DNA of 54,408 nucleotides from Flavobacteriaceae bacterium (GCA_022425945.1 JAKMEK010000058.1:1-54408), one strand, 5' to 3'. Shown: positions 1 to 8,674, counted from the stretch's first letter. The notes: generated from the sequence alone by a model not told the origin. Numbers and translations are program-made.

Positions 1-1758
1 GAATTCATTCTCTTTCTCAACGGATCAGTACTGATTATTCGCTCGTTTTCAGATAAATTAATTTTTGTTGCTTTAGCCTTGTGCTGTATCACTCTATTCC
101 GTGGATATACTATGTTACTGCGTTTTACCACTTTCATCGATATTGGGAAAATAGCTTCAGGACTATTGCTTGCATTAGCTATTTATTCTATTTACATAAA
201 GGCAGATACGAGAGGACATTACAACTACTTGTTACTTTTATTTTATTTTTCATTATCATTATTATCCGTCTATCGACTAATTATTAGACTGCTTTATGCA
301 AGAGTAATTAAAGAAGATAAATTGATCAACACGCTTTTGTTTGGGGCAGGATCTAATGGCTTGCGTACCAAGCGGGCTTTAGATGACAGCAACGCCGTAA
401 ACGTGATTGGTTTTATCGATGATGACCCTGCTAAAATTGGCCGCAGTATCGAAGGCTTAAGTGTGGTCAGTATAGGCGAGAAATTAGAGCGATTAATCGA
501 TAACAAGCAAGTACAGCAAATCATCATTACCTCTTCTAAGGTCAGTCAAAAGAAGAAAAACGAATTATTCCAATTTTTTAAAGTGAAAGGCGTACGCATA
601 TTTACCGTTCCTCCCCTAGATGACCTAGCGAGTAGTAAAGGAATTATCGGGAATTTGAGACCTGTTAAAATTGAAGATTTACTAAAAAGAGATCAGATAA
701 ATATCGATCAAGAAAAGAATAAGATTCAATACCAAAATAAGACAATTTTAGTGACTGGCGCTGCCGGTTCCATTGGAAGTGAAATTGTTCGACAATTGAT
801 CCAGTTTGCACCCAAAGAAATCATTTTATTCGATCAAGCAGAAACGCCCTTATTTGATTTGAAGAATGAATTGGTCAAGCGGAATAGTGCGGTTGTTTTT
901 CATTATTACTTACAAAGTGTTACCGATAAAGCTGCTTTGGAACAATGTTTTGATGCTTTTTCTATTGATGTGGTGTTCCATGCTGCTGCATACAAGCATG
1001 TCTTTATGACGGAGGCCATTCCAAAAGCTGCGATCATAAATAATATATTGGGGACTAAAAATGTTGTCGATGTAGCCATAGCAAACAAGGTGAGCCATTT
1101 GGTCCTGGTTTCTACCGATAAAGCGGTCAATCCGTCCAATGTCATGGGTGCTTCCAAACGTATTGCTGAAATATATGTAGCGGGTATTGCAGAAGAGACC
1201 GGCACTAAAATCATTACGACACGTTTTGGAAATGTATTGGGATCCAATGGGTCTGTCGTTCCTATTTTCAAAGAGCAAATAGCCAAAGGGGGCCCGGTCA
1301 CTGTTACAGATCCAGAAATAACACGTTATTTCATGACCATCACAGAGGCTTGTCAACTCGTGTTGGAAGCTGGCGCGACAGGTGATGGGGGAGAAATTTA
1401 TGTATTCGACATGGGAGAACCTGTTAAAATTGCCGACTTAGCCATTAGCATGATTCGACTTTCTGGCTTAATCGAAGGCCAAGACATAGAATTGATTTAC
1501 ACTGGACTACGTCCAGGAGAAAAATTGTACGAGGAATTGTTGACGGATAAAGAGAGCTTAAAGCCCTCCCACAATGAACTTATTTTCATTGCTGAAAAAG
1601 AACATTTTTCTTCCCAACAGCAACAAGCCATACTTACACTCATCGAAGCTGGGACGAGGGGAGTGAAACCCGAAGAATTGGTGAAACAAATGAAAGTAAT
1701 AGTGCCCGAATTCATCTCCATGAACTCAAGCTATTCAGCATTGGATAAAGCAAATTAA
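1..1758 (+). CDS. Nucleotide-sugar 4,6-dehydratase, CapD/WbpM/PglF type (5' end outside window)
   Basis: The reading frame is open from base 1, so the gene begins upstream and about 585 codons are visible. Hydrophobic helices fill roughly residues 1-90. A first nucleotide-binding fold begins near residue 111 (LLFGAGSNG). The catalytic SDR domain follows, with TGAAGSIG at 252-259. A short STDK segment lies at 371-374, and the usual Tyr of the SDR YxxxK pair is replaced by Met (M382, K386). That replacement is typical of membrane UDP-GlcNAc 4,6-dehydratases of the WbpM/PglF/CapD family. The expected role is to make a 4-keto-6-deoxy sugar nucleotide at the inner membrane for capsule, O-antigen or glycoprotein sugars. 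The family is usually 600-650 residues, so only a short N-terminal piece is missing. The exact product cannot be decided from sequence. Its stop codon overlaps that of the convergent lipoprotein gene. Confidence 0.9.
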   Translation, partial: EFILFLNGSVLIIRSFSDKLIFVALALCCITLFRGYTMLLRFTTFIDIGKIASGLLLALAIYSIYIKADTRGHYNYLLLLFYFSLSLLSVYRLIIRLLYARVIKEDKLINTLLFGAGSNGLRTKRALDDSNAVNVIGFIDDDPAKIGRSIEGLSVVSIGEKLERLIDNKQVQQIIITSSKVSQKKKNELFQFFKVKGVRIFTVPPLDDLASSKGIIGNLRPVKIEDLLKRDQINIDQEKNKIQYQNKTILVTGAAGSIGSEIVRQLIQFAPKEIILFDQAETPLFDLKNELVKRNSAVVFHYYLQSVTDKAALEQCFDAFSIDVVFHAAAYKHVFMTEAIPKAAIINNILGTKNVVDVAIANKVSHLVLVSTDKAVNPSNVMGASKRIAEIYVAGIAEETGTKIITTRFGNVLGSNGSVVPIFKEQIAKGGPVTVTDPEITRYFMTITEACQLVLEAGATGDGGEIYVFDMGEPVKIADLAISMIRLSGLIEGQDIELIYTGLRPGEKLYEELLTDKESLKPSHNELIFIAEKEHFSSQQQQAILTLIEAGTRGVKPEELVKQMKVIVPEFISMNSSYSALDKAN

Positions 1759-2762
1759 TTCTCGTTAGCAGGAATAATTTTTATATTCCTTACGCATACA
1801 TTAAATGGATAACGTTCAACACCTTGAGTGTTTAACTCCGAAGGATACTTGGTGAAGCTAATGCGAAAATCTGGAATCAATGGTAAAGGGATAATTACTT
1901 GTCGAAATTCGGTCACATCCAAGCTACTATCCGACCAAAGTTCAGTGGGTTCAATCGTGAAACTCGAACTCCCACTTAAAACAGGAGTATATCCCAGCGC
2001 GATTCTTTTTCTTTCCTCGTTAGTGGCAGGTAAGATTAGGAAATCCATTTTATATTCAAAAACCAGATTTTTTGGCCTAGTACCAAAATTAGAGAATCCT
2101 TTTGTTAATTGGGCAGGTTGCTCTTCAAATCCGGGAGAGGATTGATAATATCCAATCATAGAGTTTTCGCAGCTTGCAAAAGTACTCGTTGAAGTTACAG
2201 AGCTGAACCATCCCTCTTGTGGATTTTCCCAACCACTGGTTAGTGTTGTGTTTTGAGAGCGTACCTGTAGGTCATCGATGTACTCATAGCTGACAAATTT
2301 TTTTTTTGAGTTAACATCAAAGTCGGTTGAATTCGCAACAGCGTGGGTAACATCGTAGCGCCCAAAACCTTCTGGGTATTCAATTAAAACTGCAATGTCT
2401 CCGGCAGATTCAGGATCATCGAGACTTCCTTGGATGATGGTTGTTCCACTTACAGTGGTAGATGAGCCTACCCCACTACTTGGATAGCCTCCTTCGAAAA
2501 CCCACTTGAAAATATCAAAATTTTGAGCCGTGGTTACGTAGGAAACACGAAAAGTAGTTGAACTCATGTTGCTCTCGGAAAAGGCGAATTGATGCTTAGA
2601 AGACAAGAAAGTTGCCCTAACTTCACCACTGCGACCATTAGGATCATCTGTTGGAAGAATGACTTCGTTTTGATTGACTTCATTCACTCTTTGGGGAACA
2701 AATTCTTTGGCACACGATGTGAACAAAAGACAGAGCACAAAAAAGGAAAAAACTAATCGCAT
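1755..2762 (-). CDS. Hypothetical lipoprotein with PKD-like segment
   Basis: This 335-residue protein starts with a lipoprotein signal peptide (LLFTSC, lipid-accepting Cys17) and is probably anchored in a cell-envelope membrane. Around residues 80-150 a stretch with W-x-F-x-GG-x-PS, followed by G-x-YDVTHAVAN, matches the pattern of a PKD-type beta-sandwich. The rest is beta-rich with many Ser and Thr and contains no catalytic motif that I recognise. It is a single gene transcribed toward the dehydratase, and the two stop codons overlap in the bases TTAA. A good promoter lies 17 bp upstream of the start. It may be a surface or glycan-binding protein, but this is inference. Confidence 0.75.
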   Translation of the reverse strand: MRLVFSFFVLCLLFTSCAKEFVPQRVNEVNQNEVILPTDDPNGRSGEVRATFLSSKHQFAFSESNMSSTTFRVSYVTTAQNFDIFKWVFEGGYPSSGVGSSTTVSGTTIIQGSLDDPESAGDIAVLIEYPEGFGRYDVTHAVANSTDFDVNSKKKFVSYEYIDDLQVRSQNTTLTSGWENPQEGWFSSVTSTSTFASCENSMIGYYQSSPGFEEQPAQLTKGFSNFGTRPKNLVFEYKMDFLILPATNEERKRIALGYTPVLSGSSSFTIEPTELWSDSSLDVTEFRQVIIPLPLIPDFRISFTKYPSELNTQGVERYPFNVCVRNIKIIPANEN

Positions 2763-2778
2763 AAATCAAAATAGTAAT

Positions 2779-2813
2779 CAAAGATAGGGAAAAACACTAT
2801 TGAATTGATCAAA
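2779..2813 (-). promoter_or_regulatory. Bacteroidota-type promoter of the PKD-like lipoprotein
   Basis: On the minus strand a TTTG box (2810-2813) is followed after 23 bp by TATCTTTG (2779-2786), an exact TAnnTTTG -7 element. The start codon lies 16 bases further on. The spacer is at the long end of the accepted range. Confidence 0.55.
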
Positions 2814-2881
2814 GCGATTACTTTAACACCTTCAAAATAAAAGAAGAACGTAAAAAATACTACTGCCTTTGGGCAAAAGGA

Positions 2882-2912
2882 TTTGTATACTGACTAAAAT
2901 TGAGTACATTTG
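2882..2912 (+). promoter_or_regulatory. Promoter of rplU-rpmA
   Basis: TTTG at 2882-2885, a 19-bp spacer and TACATTTG at 2905-2912 match the sigma-ABfr consensus fully. The rplU ATG is 19 bases after the -7 box. An apparent in-frame start at 2869 lies upstream of this promoter and was rejected. Confidence 0.8.
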
Positions 2913-2931
2913 CAGTCCAAAATTCAATATA

Positions 2932-3450
2932 ATGTATGCAATCGTAGAGATAGCAGGGCAGCAATTTAAAGTTGCGAAAGACCAAAAAGTGTATGTTCAC
3001 CGTTTAGCACAGGAAGAAGGAAGCAAGGTTTCTTTTGACCAAGTGTATCTTTTAGATGACGGAAAGAGTGTTACTTTAGGCGCCCCAGCTATAACTGGCG
3101 CTTCGGTAGAAGCAAAAGTGGTGAAACACCTAAAAGGAGACAAAGTAATTGTTTTCAAAAAGAAAAGAAGAAAAGGATACCGTGTAAAGAACGGTCACCG
3201 TCAATCGTTAACTGAGATTCTTATCGAAGGAATTTCTGCTAAAGGAGGAGCCAAGAAAGCGGCCCCTAAAGCCAAAGCAGAAGCAGCTCCTAAGAAAGCT
3301 GCGGCAGCACCTGCAAAGGAAGCACCAAAAGCCCAAGAAGACCTGAGCGGAAAAACGGTAGCTGAATTGAAAGATTTAGCCAAAGCAAAAGGAATTACAG
3401 GGATTTCTTCCATGAAGAAAGCTGATTTAATTGCTGCTTTACAAGCATAA
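2932..3450 (+). CDS. rplU: Large-subunit ribosomal protein L21 with C-terminal extension
   Basis: Residues 1-103 are a standard bL21 (MYAIVEIAGQQ at the start; KKKRRKGYRVKNGHRQ near 77-91), which binds 23S rRNA in the 50S subunit. Unusually, an Ala/Lys/Pro-rich linker (about 104-135) and a helical C-terminal module (about 137-172, with TVAELKDLAKAKGI and KKADLIAAL) follow. That module resembles the small Rho-N/SAP-like fold. The total of 172 residues compares with about 103 in most bacteria. The start at 2932 is chosen because it fits the family and lies just after the promoter. rpmA follows after 19 bp, in the usual L21-L27 operon. Confidence 0.97.
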   Translation: MYAIVEIAGQQFKVAKDQKVYVHRLAQEEGSKVSFDQVYLLDDGKSVTLGAPAITGASVEAKVVKHLKGDKVIVFKKKRRKGYRVKNGHRQSLTEILIEGISAKGGAKKAAPKAKAEAAPKKAAAAPAKEAPKAQEDLSGKTVAELKDLAKAKGITGISSMKKADLIAALQA

Positions 3451-3469
3451 CTATTTAAAATAAACGACC

Positions 3470-3730
3470 ATGGCACATAAAAAAGGAGTAGGTAGTTCGA
3501 AGAACGGTAGAGAATCGGAATCGAAACGACTTGGCGTCAAAATTTTTGGAGGACAAGCAGCTCGCGCTGGGAACATTATCGTTCGTCAACGTGGAACAGC
3601 TCACAATCCAGGAGAGAATGTTTACATTGGAAAAGACCACACTTTACACGCTAAAGTTGATGGATTAGTTCAATTTGCGAAAAAGAAAGACAACAAATCA
3701 TTTGTATCTGTTGTGCCTTTTGAAGCATAA
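3470..3730 (+). CDS. rpmA: Large-subunit ribosomal protein L27
   Basis: This 86-residue bL27 begins [16 protein letters not shown], the hallmark of the family. Its N-terminal tail reaches toward the peptidyl-transferase centre in the 50S subunit. The start fits the uncleaved form; there is no N-terminal extension of the kind seen in Firmicutes. It is the second and last gene of the rplU operon and is followed by a strong terminator. Confidence 0.98.
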   Translation: MAHKKGVGSSKNGRESESKRLGVKIFGGQAARAGNIIVRQRGTAHNPGENVYIGKDHTLHAKVDGLVQFAKKKDNKSFVSVVPFEA

Positions 3731-3746
3731 AACATCGCTTACCAAT

Positions 3747-3777
3747 AAAAAAACCCGCTCATCGAGCGGGTTTTTTT
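3747..3777 (+). terminator. Intrinsic terminator after rpmA, possibly bidirectional
   Basis: CCCGCTC (3754-3760), the loop ATC and GAGCGGG (3764-3770) form a 7-bp GC-rich stem flanked by seven A and seven T. It can serve rpmA on the plus strand and also the convergent hydrolase gene on the minus strand. Confidence 0.92.
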
Positions 3778-3799
3778 ATGGACTAAATTTACTGAGGCA

Positions 3800-5005
3800 T
3801 TAATTTTTTAGAGCAGCATACACATGTCGATTAAGCGCAATGACATATTCTTTTGTGTTGGGAAGCTTTTGCGTCATAAAAATAGCGATGAGGTCCTCAG
3901 CCGGGTCAATGAAAAAATGTGTCTTAAAAAAGCCTCCCCAATAGATTTGTCCGCTGCTGGCAGGACTGGGGTCTTTTTCGGTGTCAACCAGTACACCAAA
4001 CCCCAATCCAAACCCACGGGACGGCCCAAGTAAAGTCCCCACATGGTTTTTTTGCATCAGGGCAACGGTCTCGGCTTCCAATACTTGCTTCCCATTGAGA
4101 GAACCCTGATTTAAAATCATTTTACAAAATTGTAAGTAATCATTCATGGAAGAGAACAGACCATAGGTTCCACCATAAACCGTGTTCCCTTGCGTAGGAG
4201 CCTGCATTGGACTCGTAATTAAAGCTCCTTCTTCATTTTGAAGATGTACTTTCATTACAGCTTTAGCTGTTTTGTCGGTCAAATTGTAGCCTGTTTCGTT
4301 CATTCCTAAAGGAGTGAAAACATGTTCCCTCAAATAGGTGTTGATGGGCTGCCCAGATACTTTTTGTACAATCAATGCCAATACATCAGTAGCAGCACTG
4401 TAATACCATTGTTCTCCTGGTTGTCCAATGAGTGGAACTTGCAATAAGACATTCACTCGATCTTCTAGCTTTTCGTAGACTGCCGGATCAAATAAATCGT
4501 TGTACATCAGTTTGAACAATTCTTTATCGAATGTATTTTCTTCCAAACCGTGCGAAAGTCCAGCGGTGTGGGTCAGCAATTGCTGAATGCTAATGTTGGA
4601 TTTTCTTTTAGAAGTAGCACCATTCACTCCTGTTGAAAGATCATTGATGACTTCAAGTTGATTCAAGCCGGGAAGATAAGTTGCGGCATCTTCGTCTAGG
4701 CGAAGACGTCCCTGTTCAACCAATTGCATGATGGCTACACTCATAATGGGCTTGGTCATCGATTGTAAGAAGTAGACGCTGTTCTCCCTGAGTGGAGTTT
4801 GTTTATCTAAATCTTGGTAACCGAGTGTGCTTCTCCAAGCTATTTCATCTTGATGGTAAACCAAGACCTCTGCTCCAGCAATTTTCCCTCCCGTGATTTC
4901 TTTTTTTAGGAAGTCTTCAAAATCAGTTAGTTTTTCGGTCTTTAGTAGGCCTTGTGCAACAACAGTTTGGAGTCCTAGTACAAGGAGTAAGAAGAGAATT
5001 CGCAT
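3800..5005 (-). CDS. Serine hydrolase, beta-lactamase/DD-peptidase family (class C-like)
   Basis: This 401-residue secreted enzyme has a signal peptide (about residues 1-18, ending VVAQ). The nucleophile motif SMTK has Ser82 and Lys85, and a Tyr-based second motif is seen in WYYSAATDV. A late WGGFFKTHFF segment takes the place of the KTG/HxG motif. The pattern is that of Beta-lactamase domain (PF00144) proteins, which include esterases, D-aminopeptidases and penicillin-binding-like enzymes; the true substrate cannot be read from sequence. The start at 5005 was preferred over an upstream in-frame start because it gives a proper signal peptide. It lies downstream of ahcY in the same direction but is separated from it by a terminator. 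Confidence 0.88.
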   Translation of the reverse strand: MRILFLLLVLGLQTVVAQGLLKTEKLTDFEDFLKKEITGGKIAGAEVLVYHQDEIAWRSTLGYQDLDKQTPLRENSVYFLQSMTKPIMSVAIMQLVEQGRLRLDEDAATYLPGLNQLEVINDLSTGVNGATSKRKSNISIQQLLTHTAGLSHGLEENTFDKELFKLMYNDLFDPAVYEKLEDRVNVLLQVPLIGQPGEQWYYSAATDVLALIVQKVSGQPINTYLREHVFTPLGMNETGYNLTDKTAKAVMKVHLQNEEGALITSPMQAPTQGNTVYGGTYGLFSSMNDYLQFCKMILNQGSLNGKQVLEAETVALMQKNHVGTLLGPSRGFGLGFGVLVDTEKDPSPASSGQIYWGGFFKTHFFIDPAEDLIAIFMTQKLPNTKEYVIALNRHVYAALKN

Positions 5006-5032
5006 GATTTTTTTAGTAAGATAAGAAATAAA

Positions 5033-5058
5033 AAAAGCCGAGTAAAAACTCGGCTTTG
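5033..5058 (-). terminator. Intrinsic terminator of ahcY
   Basis: AGCCGAGT (5036-5043) and ACTCGGCT (5048-5055) pair around a 4-base loop. On the minus strand the stem is followed by a run of T, just downstream of the ahcY stop at 5079. Confidence 0.88.
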
Positions 5059-5078
5059 AAAATAGTAATAAGATTGAA

Positions 5079-6398
5079 CTAGTAACGGTAGTATTCGGGC
5101 TTATAAGGTCCTTCAACACCTACACCAATATAATCTGCTTGGTCTTTAGAGAGCTCTTCTAATTCTACACCAAGGTGAGAAAGGTGAAGTGCAGCTACTT
5201 TTTCGTCTAGGTGCTTTGGCAGCATATAGACTTCGTTACCGTATTTCTCAGGACTCGTCCACAATTCGATCTGGGCTAGCGTTTGGTTGGTAAATGAATT
5301 ACTCATAACAAAACTTGGGTGTCCAGTGGCACAGCCCAAATTCACTAAACGGCCTTCAGCCAAGATGATCAATTCCTTTCCATCTTCAAGCGTGTACTTG
5401 TCAACTTGTGGTTTGATTTCTACTTTGGATGCACCATAGTTTTCATTCATCCATGCCATGTCAATTTCATTGTCAAAATGACCAATATTGGCCACAATGG
5501 CCTTGTCTTTCATTTGCAAGAAATGCTCGCCAGTAAGAATATTTTTATTTCCGGTAGCTGTCACAACAATATCCATATTGCTGATGACGCTATTAATACG
5601 TTTTACTTCATAACCGTCCATGGCAGCCTGAAGTGCACAAATCGGGTCAATTTCGGTAACGGTTACAATGGCTCCAGCTCCGCTAAAAGAAGCAGCTGTT
5701 CCTTTTCCAACATCACCATAACCAGCAACCAAAACGCGTTTTCCAGCCAACATAACGTCGGTTGCACGACGGATAGCATCTACTGCACTTTCCTTACAAC
5801 CGTATTTGTTGTCAAATTTAGATTTTGTTACAGAGTCATTTACATTGATGGCAGGCAAGGGGAGTGTCCCATTGCTCATGCGCTCGTATAAACGGTGAAC
5901 ACCGGTGGTTGTTTCTTCAGAAAGTCCATTGATGTTCTCAACCAACTCAGGAAAACGATCGAGCACCATATTGGTTAAATCGCCACCATCGTCGAGGATC
6001 ATATTGAGGGGCTCACGCTTTTCACCAAAGAAAAGAGTTTGTTCAATGCACCAATCAAATTCTTCTTCATTCATTCCTTTCCACGCATAAACCGGGATAC
6101 CGGCAGCAGCGATCGCGGCAGCGGCATGGTCTTGAGTAGAAAAAATATTACATGAACTCCAAGTAACATCGGCGCCAAGGGCAACCAGGGTTTCAATAAG
6201 GACAGCAGTTTGGATGGTCATGTGCAAGCAGCCTGCAATGCGTGCTCCTGCTAGGGGTTGTTCTTCCCCATATTCTTCACGTAGTGACATTAAACCGGGC
6301 ATTTCAGCTTCGGCCAATTCAATTTCTTTCCGTCCCCAGTCTGCAAGACTAATGTCTTTTACTTTATAGGGTAGGGCAGCAGTTTTCTCGTTCATCAT
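5079..6398 (-). CDS. ahcY: S-adenosylhomocysteinase
   Basis: This 439-residue cytoplasmic enzyme hydrolyses S-adenosylhomocysteine to adenosine and homocysteine and clears the product of methyltransferases. It shows the family signatures throughout: the NAD-binding GYGDVGKG motif near the middle, DDGGDLT, the conserved SVTKSKFDN segment, and a C-terminus ending KPEYYRY. Two adjacent ATG codons (6396-6398 and 6393-6395) fit the start, and the longer upstream in-frame start would lie inside the promoter. It is transcribed alone and closed by a terminator. Confidence 0.97.
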   Translation of the reverse strand: MMNEKTAALPYKVKDISLADWGRKEIELAEAEMPGLMSLREEYGEEQPLAGARIAGCLHMTIQTAVLIETLVALGADVTWSSCNIFSTQDHAAAAIAAAGIPVYAWKGMNEEEFDWCIEQTLFFGEKREPLNMILDDGGDLTNMVLDRFPELVENINGLSEETTTGVHRLYERMSNGTLPLPAINVNDSVTKSKFDNKYGCKESAVDAIRRATDVMLAGKRVLVAGYGDVGKGTAASFSGAGAIVTVTEIDPICALQAAMDGYEVKRINSVISNMDIVVTATGNKNILTGEHFLQMKDKAIVANIGHFDNEIDMAWMNENYGASKVEIKPQVDKYTLEDGKELIILAEGRLVNLGCATGHPSFVMSNSFTNQTLAQIELWTSPEKYGNEVYMLPKHLDEKVAALHLSHLGVELEELSKDQADYIGVGVEGPYKPEYYRY

Positions 6399-6417
6399 AG
6401 GTTTGTTAACTTTACGG

Positions 6418-6425
6418 CAAAAGTA
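6418..6425 (-). promoter_or_regulatory. -7 box of ahcY
   Basis: TACTTTTG on the minus strand, 19 bases before the ahcY start, matches TAnnTTTG. No convincing -33 TTTG is seen at the expected distance. The box lies between the divergent starts of ahcY and the phosphopantetheinyl transferase gene. Confidence 0.5.
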
Positions 6426-6447
6426 CATACTTTCTTTCGAAAAGCCT

Positions 6448-7080
6448 ATGCCAATAATCGATGATTTTTTCTCGCCTACTTCCTGTCAGCTAGCACTTTG
6501 GAATATTGACGAATCTACAGATGAGTTGGAGCGAAACACCTCCCTCAGCAGTGGGCAAAGACATGAACTTTCCCTGCGTAAGACAGAAGGAGCTAAGAAA
6601 GGTTTTTTGGCCGTACGTTTGGCGCTTAAAAGCCTCGGAATCTCGCTCAATGACCTATCCTTTAATGCAAAGGGTGAGCCTCAACTCTCCAATGCCTTTT
6701 GTTCGTTGTCTCATTGCAAGGATTATGCGATAGCCGTAGTGGGCGACGCACCCCTTGGAATAGATGTCGAAAGCTACCGTGAGCAAATTGTTCGGATTGC
6801 TCCAAAATTTGTTCACTTGAATGAACAAAACTTTATTTCATCGGATAAAGCGATTCCGCAATTGACCCGTCTATGGACAGCAAAAGAGGCCATATACAAG
6901 GCCATGTGCCATCCTGGGCTTGCGCTGGCAACTCAAATAGAAGTAGCTCCTTTTACGCTTTCGGATACAAGCGGTAGTGCAGCGGTTTATTTGGCAGATA
7001 AACAGCTTTCCTTTTCCTTGCAATTCAGTACTTTTAATGAACACGAATTTACACTAGCGCAATTAACTCCAAACCAATGA
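6448..7080 (+). CDS. 4'-phosphopantetheinyl transferase superfamily protein
   Basis: This 210-residue enzyme carries the superfamily signature: G-I-D-V-E (Asp106, Glu108, Mg2+ binding) and W-T-A-K-E-A-I-Y-K (Trp143, Lys146, Glu147, Lys151). The length and layout fit the Sfp/AcpT group, which transfers the phosphopantetheine arm of CoA to a carrier-protein serine. No carrier protein or synthase gene is nearby. The start at 6448 was chosen because earlier in-frame starts overlap the divergent ahcY region. Its stop overlaps the next ATG (ATGA), so it is translationally coupled to the thiamine-related genes that follow; any functional link to thiamine is unknown. Confidence 0.88.
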   Translation: MPIIDDFFSPTSCQLALWNIDESTDELERNTSLSSGQRHELSLRKTEGAKKGFLAVRLALKSLGISLNDLSFNAKGEPQLSNAFCSLSHCKDYAIAVVGDAPLGIDVESYREQIVRIAPKFVHLNEQNFISSDKAIPQLTRLWTAKEAIYKAMCHPGLALATQIEVAPFTLSDTSGSAAVYLADKQLSFSLQFSTFNEHEFTLAQLTPNQ

Positions 7081-7337
7081 ATGTATCCATTGAAATAACC
7101 CTTGCTCCTTTGCAAGAAAACTACGAGGAACCCATTAAGGCATTCATTCGAACGCTTCGCAATTCGAACTTTGTGGTACAAGAAAACCCCCTGAGTACAC
7201 AAGTATATGGGGAACTTCAACCCTTAATGGCGTTTTTAACCACGACCATTGAAACGAGCTTTGATTCCTTGGCCGCCGGGATGATTCATTTAAAAATTGT
7301 CAAAAGCAACCGCAGCGATTATGTCCCCTTTAGTTGA
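7077..7337 (+). CDS. Thiamine-binding protein of the MTH1187/YqgV (DUF77) family
   Basis: This 86-residue protein has the order expected of the family: a beta strand at the start ([12 protein letters not shown]), a helix, then NPLSTQVYGEL and a final beta strand (AGMIHLKIVKSNR). Members form small ferredoxin-like tetramers, and some bind thiamine. The call rests on pattern and on context, since the next genes are a PnuC-type transporter, a kinase-like gene and a TPP-riboswitch receptor. It overlaps the upstream gene by 4 bases and the downstream gene by 17 bases. Sequence similarity alone is modest, so a general unknown small protein remains possible. Confidence 0.65.
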   Translation: MNVSIEITLAPLQENYEEPIKAFIRTLRNSNFVVQENPLSTQVYGELQPLMAFLTTTIETSFDSLAAGMIHLKIVKSNRSDYVPFS

Positions 7338-7935
7338 TTTTCTTTTTGGCCAATACAGCACTTATGCTCCTTTGGACATAGCAATTGAGATCACGGCTGT
7401 TTTACTTGGATTAGCCAGTGTCTGGTATGCCAAACAAAACAAGGTTGCGGTTTATCCAACCGGGATGATTTCTACCGCACTCTTTGTGTATCTTTTGTTG
7501 AAATGGGGCCTTATAGGGGATATGTTGATCAATGCTTATTACTTCATCATGAGCATCTACGGCTGGTATTTTTGGATACAAAAAAGGGAAGGAGAAACCC
7601 TACACCCAATCTCGCGTATTACGCGAAGGGAAGTAGCCCTTAGTGTATTTCTTTTCCTCCTTAGCCTTGGTTTTGTCTATAAGATTTATCAGTTGTTTGC
7701 CTTATGGAACGGTTGGACGGCCTATGTAGACACCTTTACCACCGCCATCTTTTTTGTAGGCATGTGGCTGATGGCAAGAAGAAAGATTGAACATTGGTTG
7801 TTTTGGATTGTTGGGGACATTATTTCGGTTCCTTTGTATTTCCACAAAGGCTTGACCTTGACCAGTCTTCAGTACATTATTTTTACATTAATAGCCTTCT
7901 ATGGTTATCGCTCATGGAAAAAAGCACTCAATTGA
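7321..7935 (+). CDS. pnuT: PnuC-family vitamin transporter, probably for thiamine (PnuT)
   Basis: This 204-residue integral membrane protein has about seven hydrophobic helices. It carries the PnuC family features VYPTGMISTALFVYLL and YYFIMSIYGWYFW. PnuC proteins are SWEET-like facilitators in which the vitamin is trapped by phosphorylation inside the cell. PnuC proteins near TPP riboswitches in Bacteroidota are assigned to thiamine, which fits here because the thiamine receptor lies 740 bp downstream. Nicotinamide riboside remains an alternative, since the adjacent kinase is NadR-like. The start at 7321 gives a normal N-terminus. The gene overlaps its neighbours by 17 and 22 bases, so tight coupling is likely. 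Confidence 0.85.
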   Translation: MSPLVDFLFGQYSTYAPLDIAIEITAVLLGLASVWYAKQNKVAVYPTGMISTALFVYLLLKWGLIGDMLINAYYFIMSIYGWYFWIQKREGETLHPISRITRREVALSVFLFLLSLGFVYKIYQLFALWNGWTAYVDTFTTAIFFVGMWLMARRKIEHWLFWIVGDIISVPLYFHKGLTLTSLQYIIFTLIAFYGYRSWKKALN

Positions 7936-8486
7936 AAGCAGTCAATGGTTTAAAAATTGTCGTGTATGGGCCAGAAAGCACCGGTAAAACGACCTTGACC
8001 AAAGCCCTAGCCACACATTATCAATCAGAATGGGTGCCCGAATTTGCCCGTACTTTTTTACAGGAAAAATGGGACAAACAGCAACAAGTTTGCTCCTTAG
8101 ACGATTTAATTACCATCGCCCATGGTCAATTGAAGGAAGAGCGAAAGGCCGTAAACAAAACAAACGACCTCGTGTTTTGTGACACCAATATCTTGGTTAC
8201 TAAGGTATGGTCAGAAACACATTTCGAGGGCTATTGTGCTCCAGAAATAGAAGCGCTTTTTAAAAAAGCAGAGGTCGATCTCTACCTACTCACCAACATT
8301 GATGTGCCTTGGGAAAAAGATGATTTGCGCGATCGACCAGAAAACCGTGCACAAATGTTCGCCTATTTCAAACAGCAATTGGACCAGTATAAACTTCCCT
8401 ATTGTATTCTTGAAGGGAACGAACAAAAACGACTGCAAAAAGCCATTGAAGTGGTCGATGAATTACGGAAAAATAGTCGCGCTTAA
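7914..8486 (+). CDS. NadR-like P-loop kinase/ATPase
   Basis: This 190-residue protein has a Walker A motif GPESTGKTT (residues 19-27), followed by a segment (WVPEFARTFL) and a late DLRDRPENR loop that are typical of the ribosylnicotinamide kinase domain of NadR. The adenylyltransferase domain of full NadR is absent. It overlaps the transporter gene by 22 bases, so it very likely phosphorylates what the transporter brings in. In this neighbourhood the substrate could be thiamine rather than nicotinamide riboside; that is inference. The start at 7914 is the first ATG that gives only the kinase fold. Confidence 0.8.
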   Translation: MEKSTQLKAVNGLKIVVYGPESTGKTTLTKALATHYQSEWVPEFARTFLQEKWDKQQQVCSLDDLITIAHGQLKEERKAVNKTNDLVFCDTNILVTKVWSETHFEGYCAPEIEALFKKAEVDLYLLTNIDVPWEKDDLRDRPENRAQMFAYFKQQLDQYKLPYCILEGNEQKRLQKAIEVVDELRKNSRA

Positions 8487-8500
8487 AATGGCAAAGTAAA

Positions 8501-8531
8501 TTTGCCATAATGCAAATTATATGTAGTTTTG
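8501..8531 (+). promoter_or_regulatory. Promoter of the thiamine receptor transcript
   Basis: TTTG (8501-8504), a 19-bp spacer and TAGTTTTG (8524-8531) match the sigma-ABfr consensus exactly. Transcription would start just before the riboswitch aptamer. Confidence 0.82.
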
Positions 8532-8540
8532 CGCATGCTC

Positions 8541-8615
8541 AAAAGGGGTGCTCTAAATAAAGAGCTGAGATCATACCCTATGAACCTGGGCGGGTAATGC
8601 CGCCAAGGGAAGTAG
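8541..8615 (+). promoter_or_regulatory. TPP riboswitch (THI element)
   Basis: The conserved THI-box blocks are present in order: GGGGTGCT, AGCTGAGA, ATACCC, TGAACCTG, a short variable arm and GGGTAATGCCG, ending in AAGGGA. This is the TPP-sensing aptamer. It sits between a consensus promoter and the TonB receptor start 60 bases later. No clear terminator hairpin follows, so control is probably at translation initiation, although that is inference. The three upstream transporter and kinase genes are not under this element. Confidence 0.95.
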
Positions 8616-8674
8616 ATTGTTTATTTATTTTATTAACCAGAATAGTTACCCCATTATTCGTAAAACAAGTTCGA

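Noticed and set aside
8597-8674. Longer N-terminus for the TonB receptor
   Set aside because: It would begin inside the TPP riboswitch and put 26 residues before the signal peptide.
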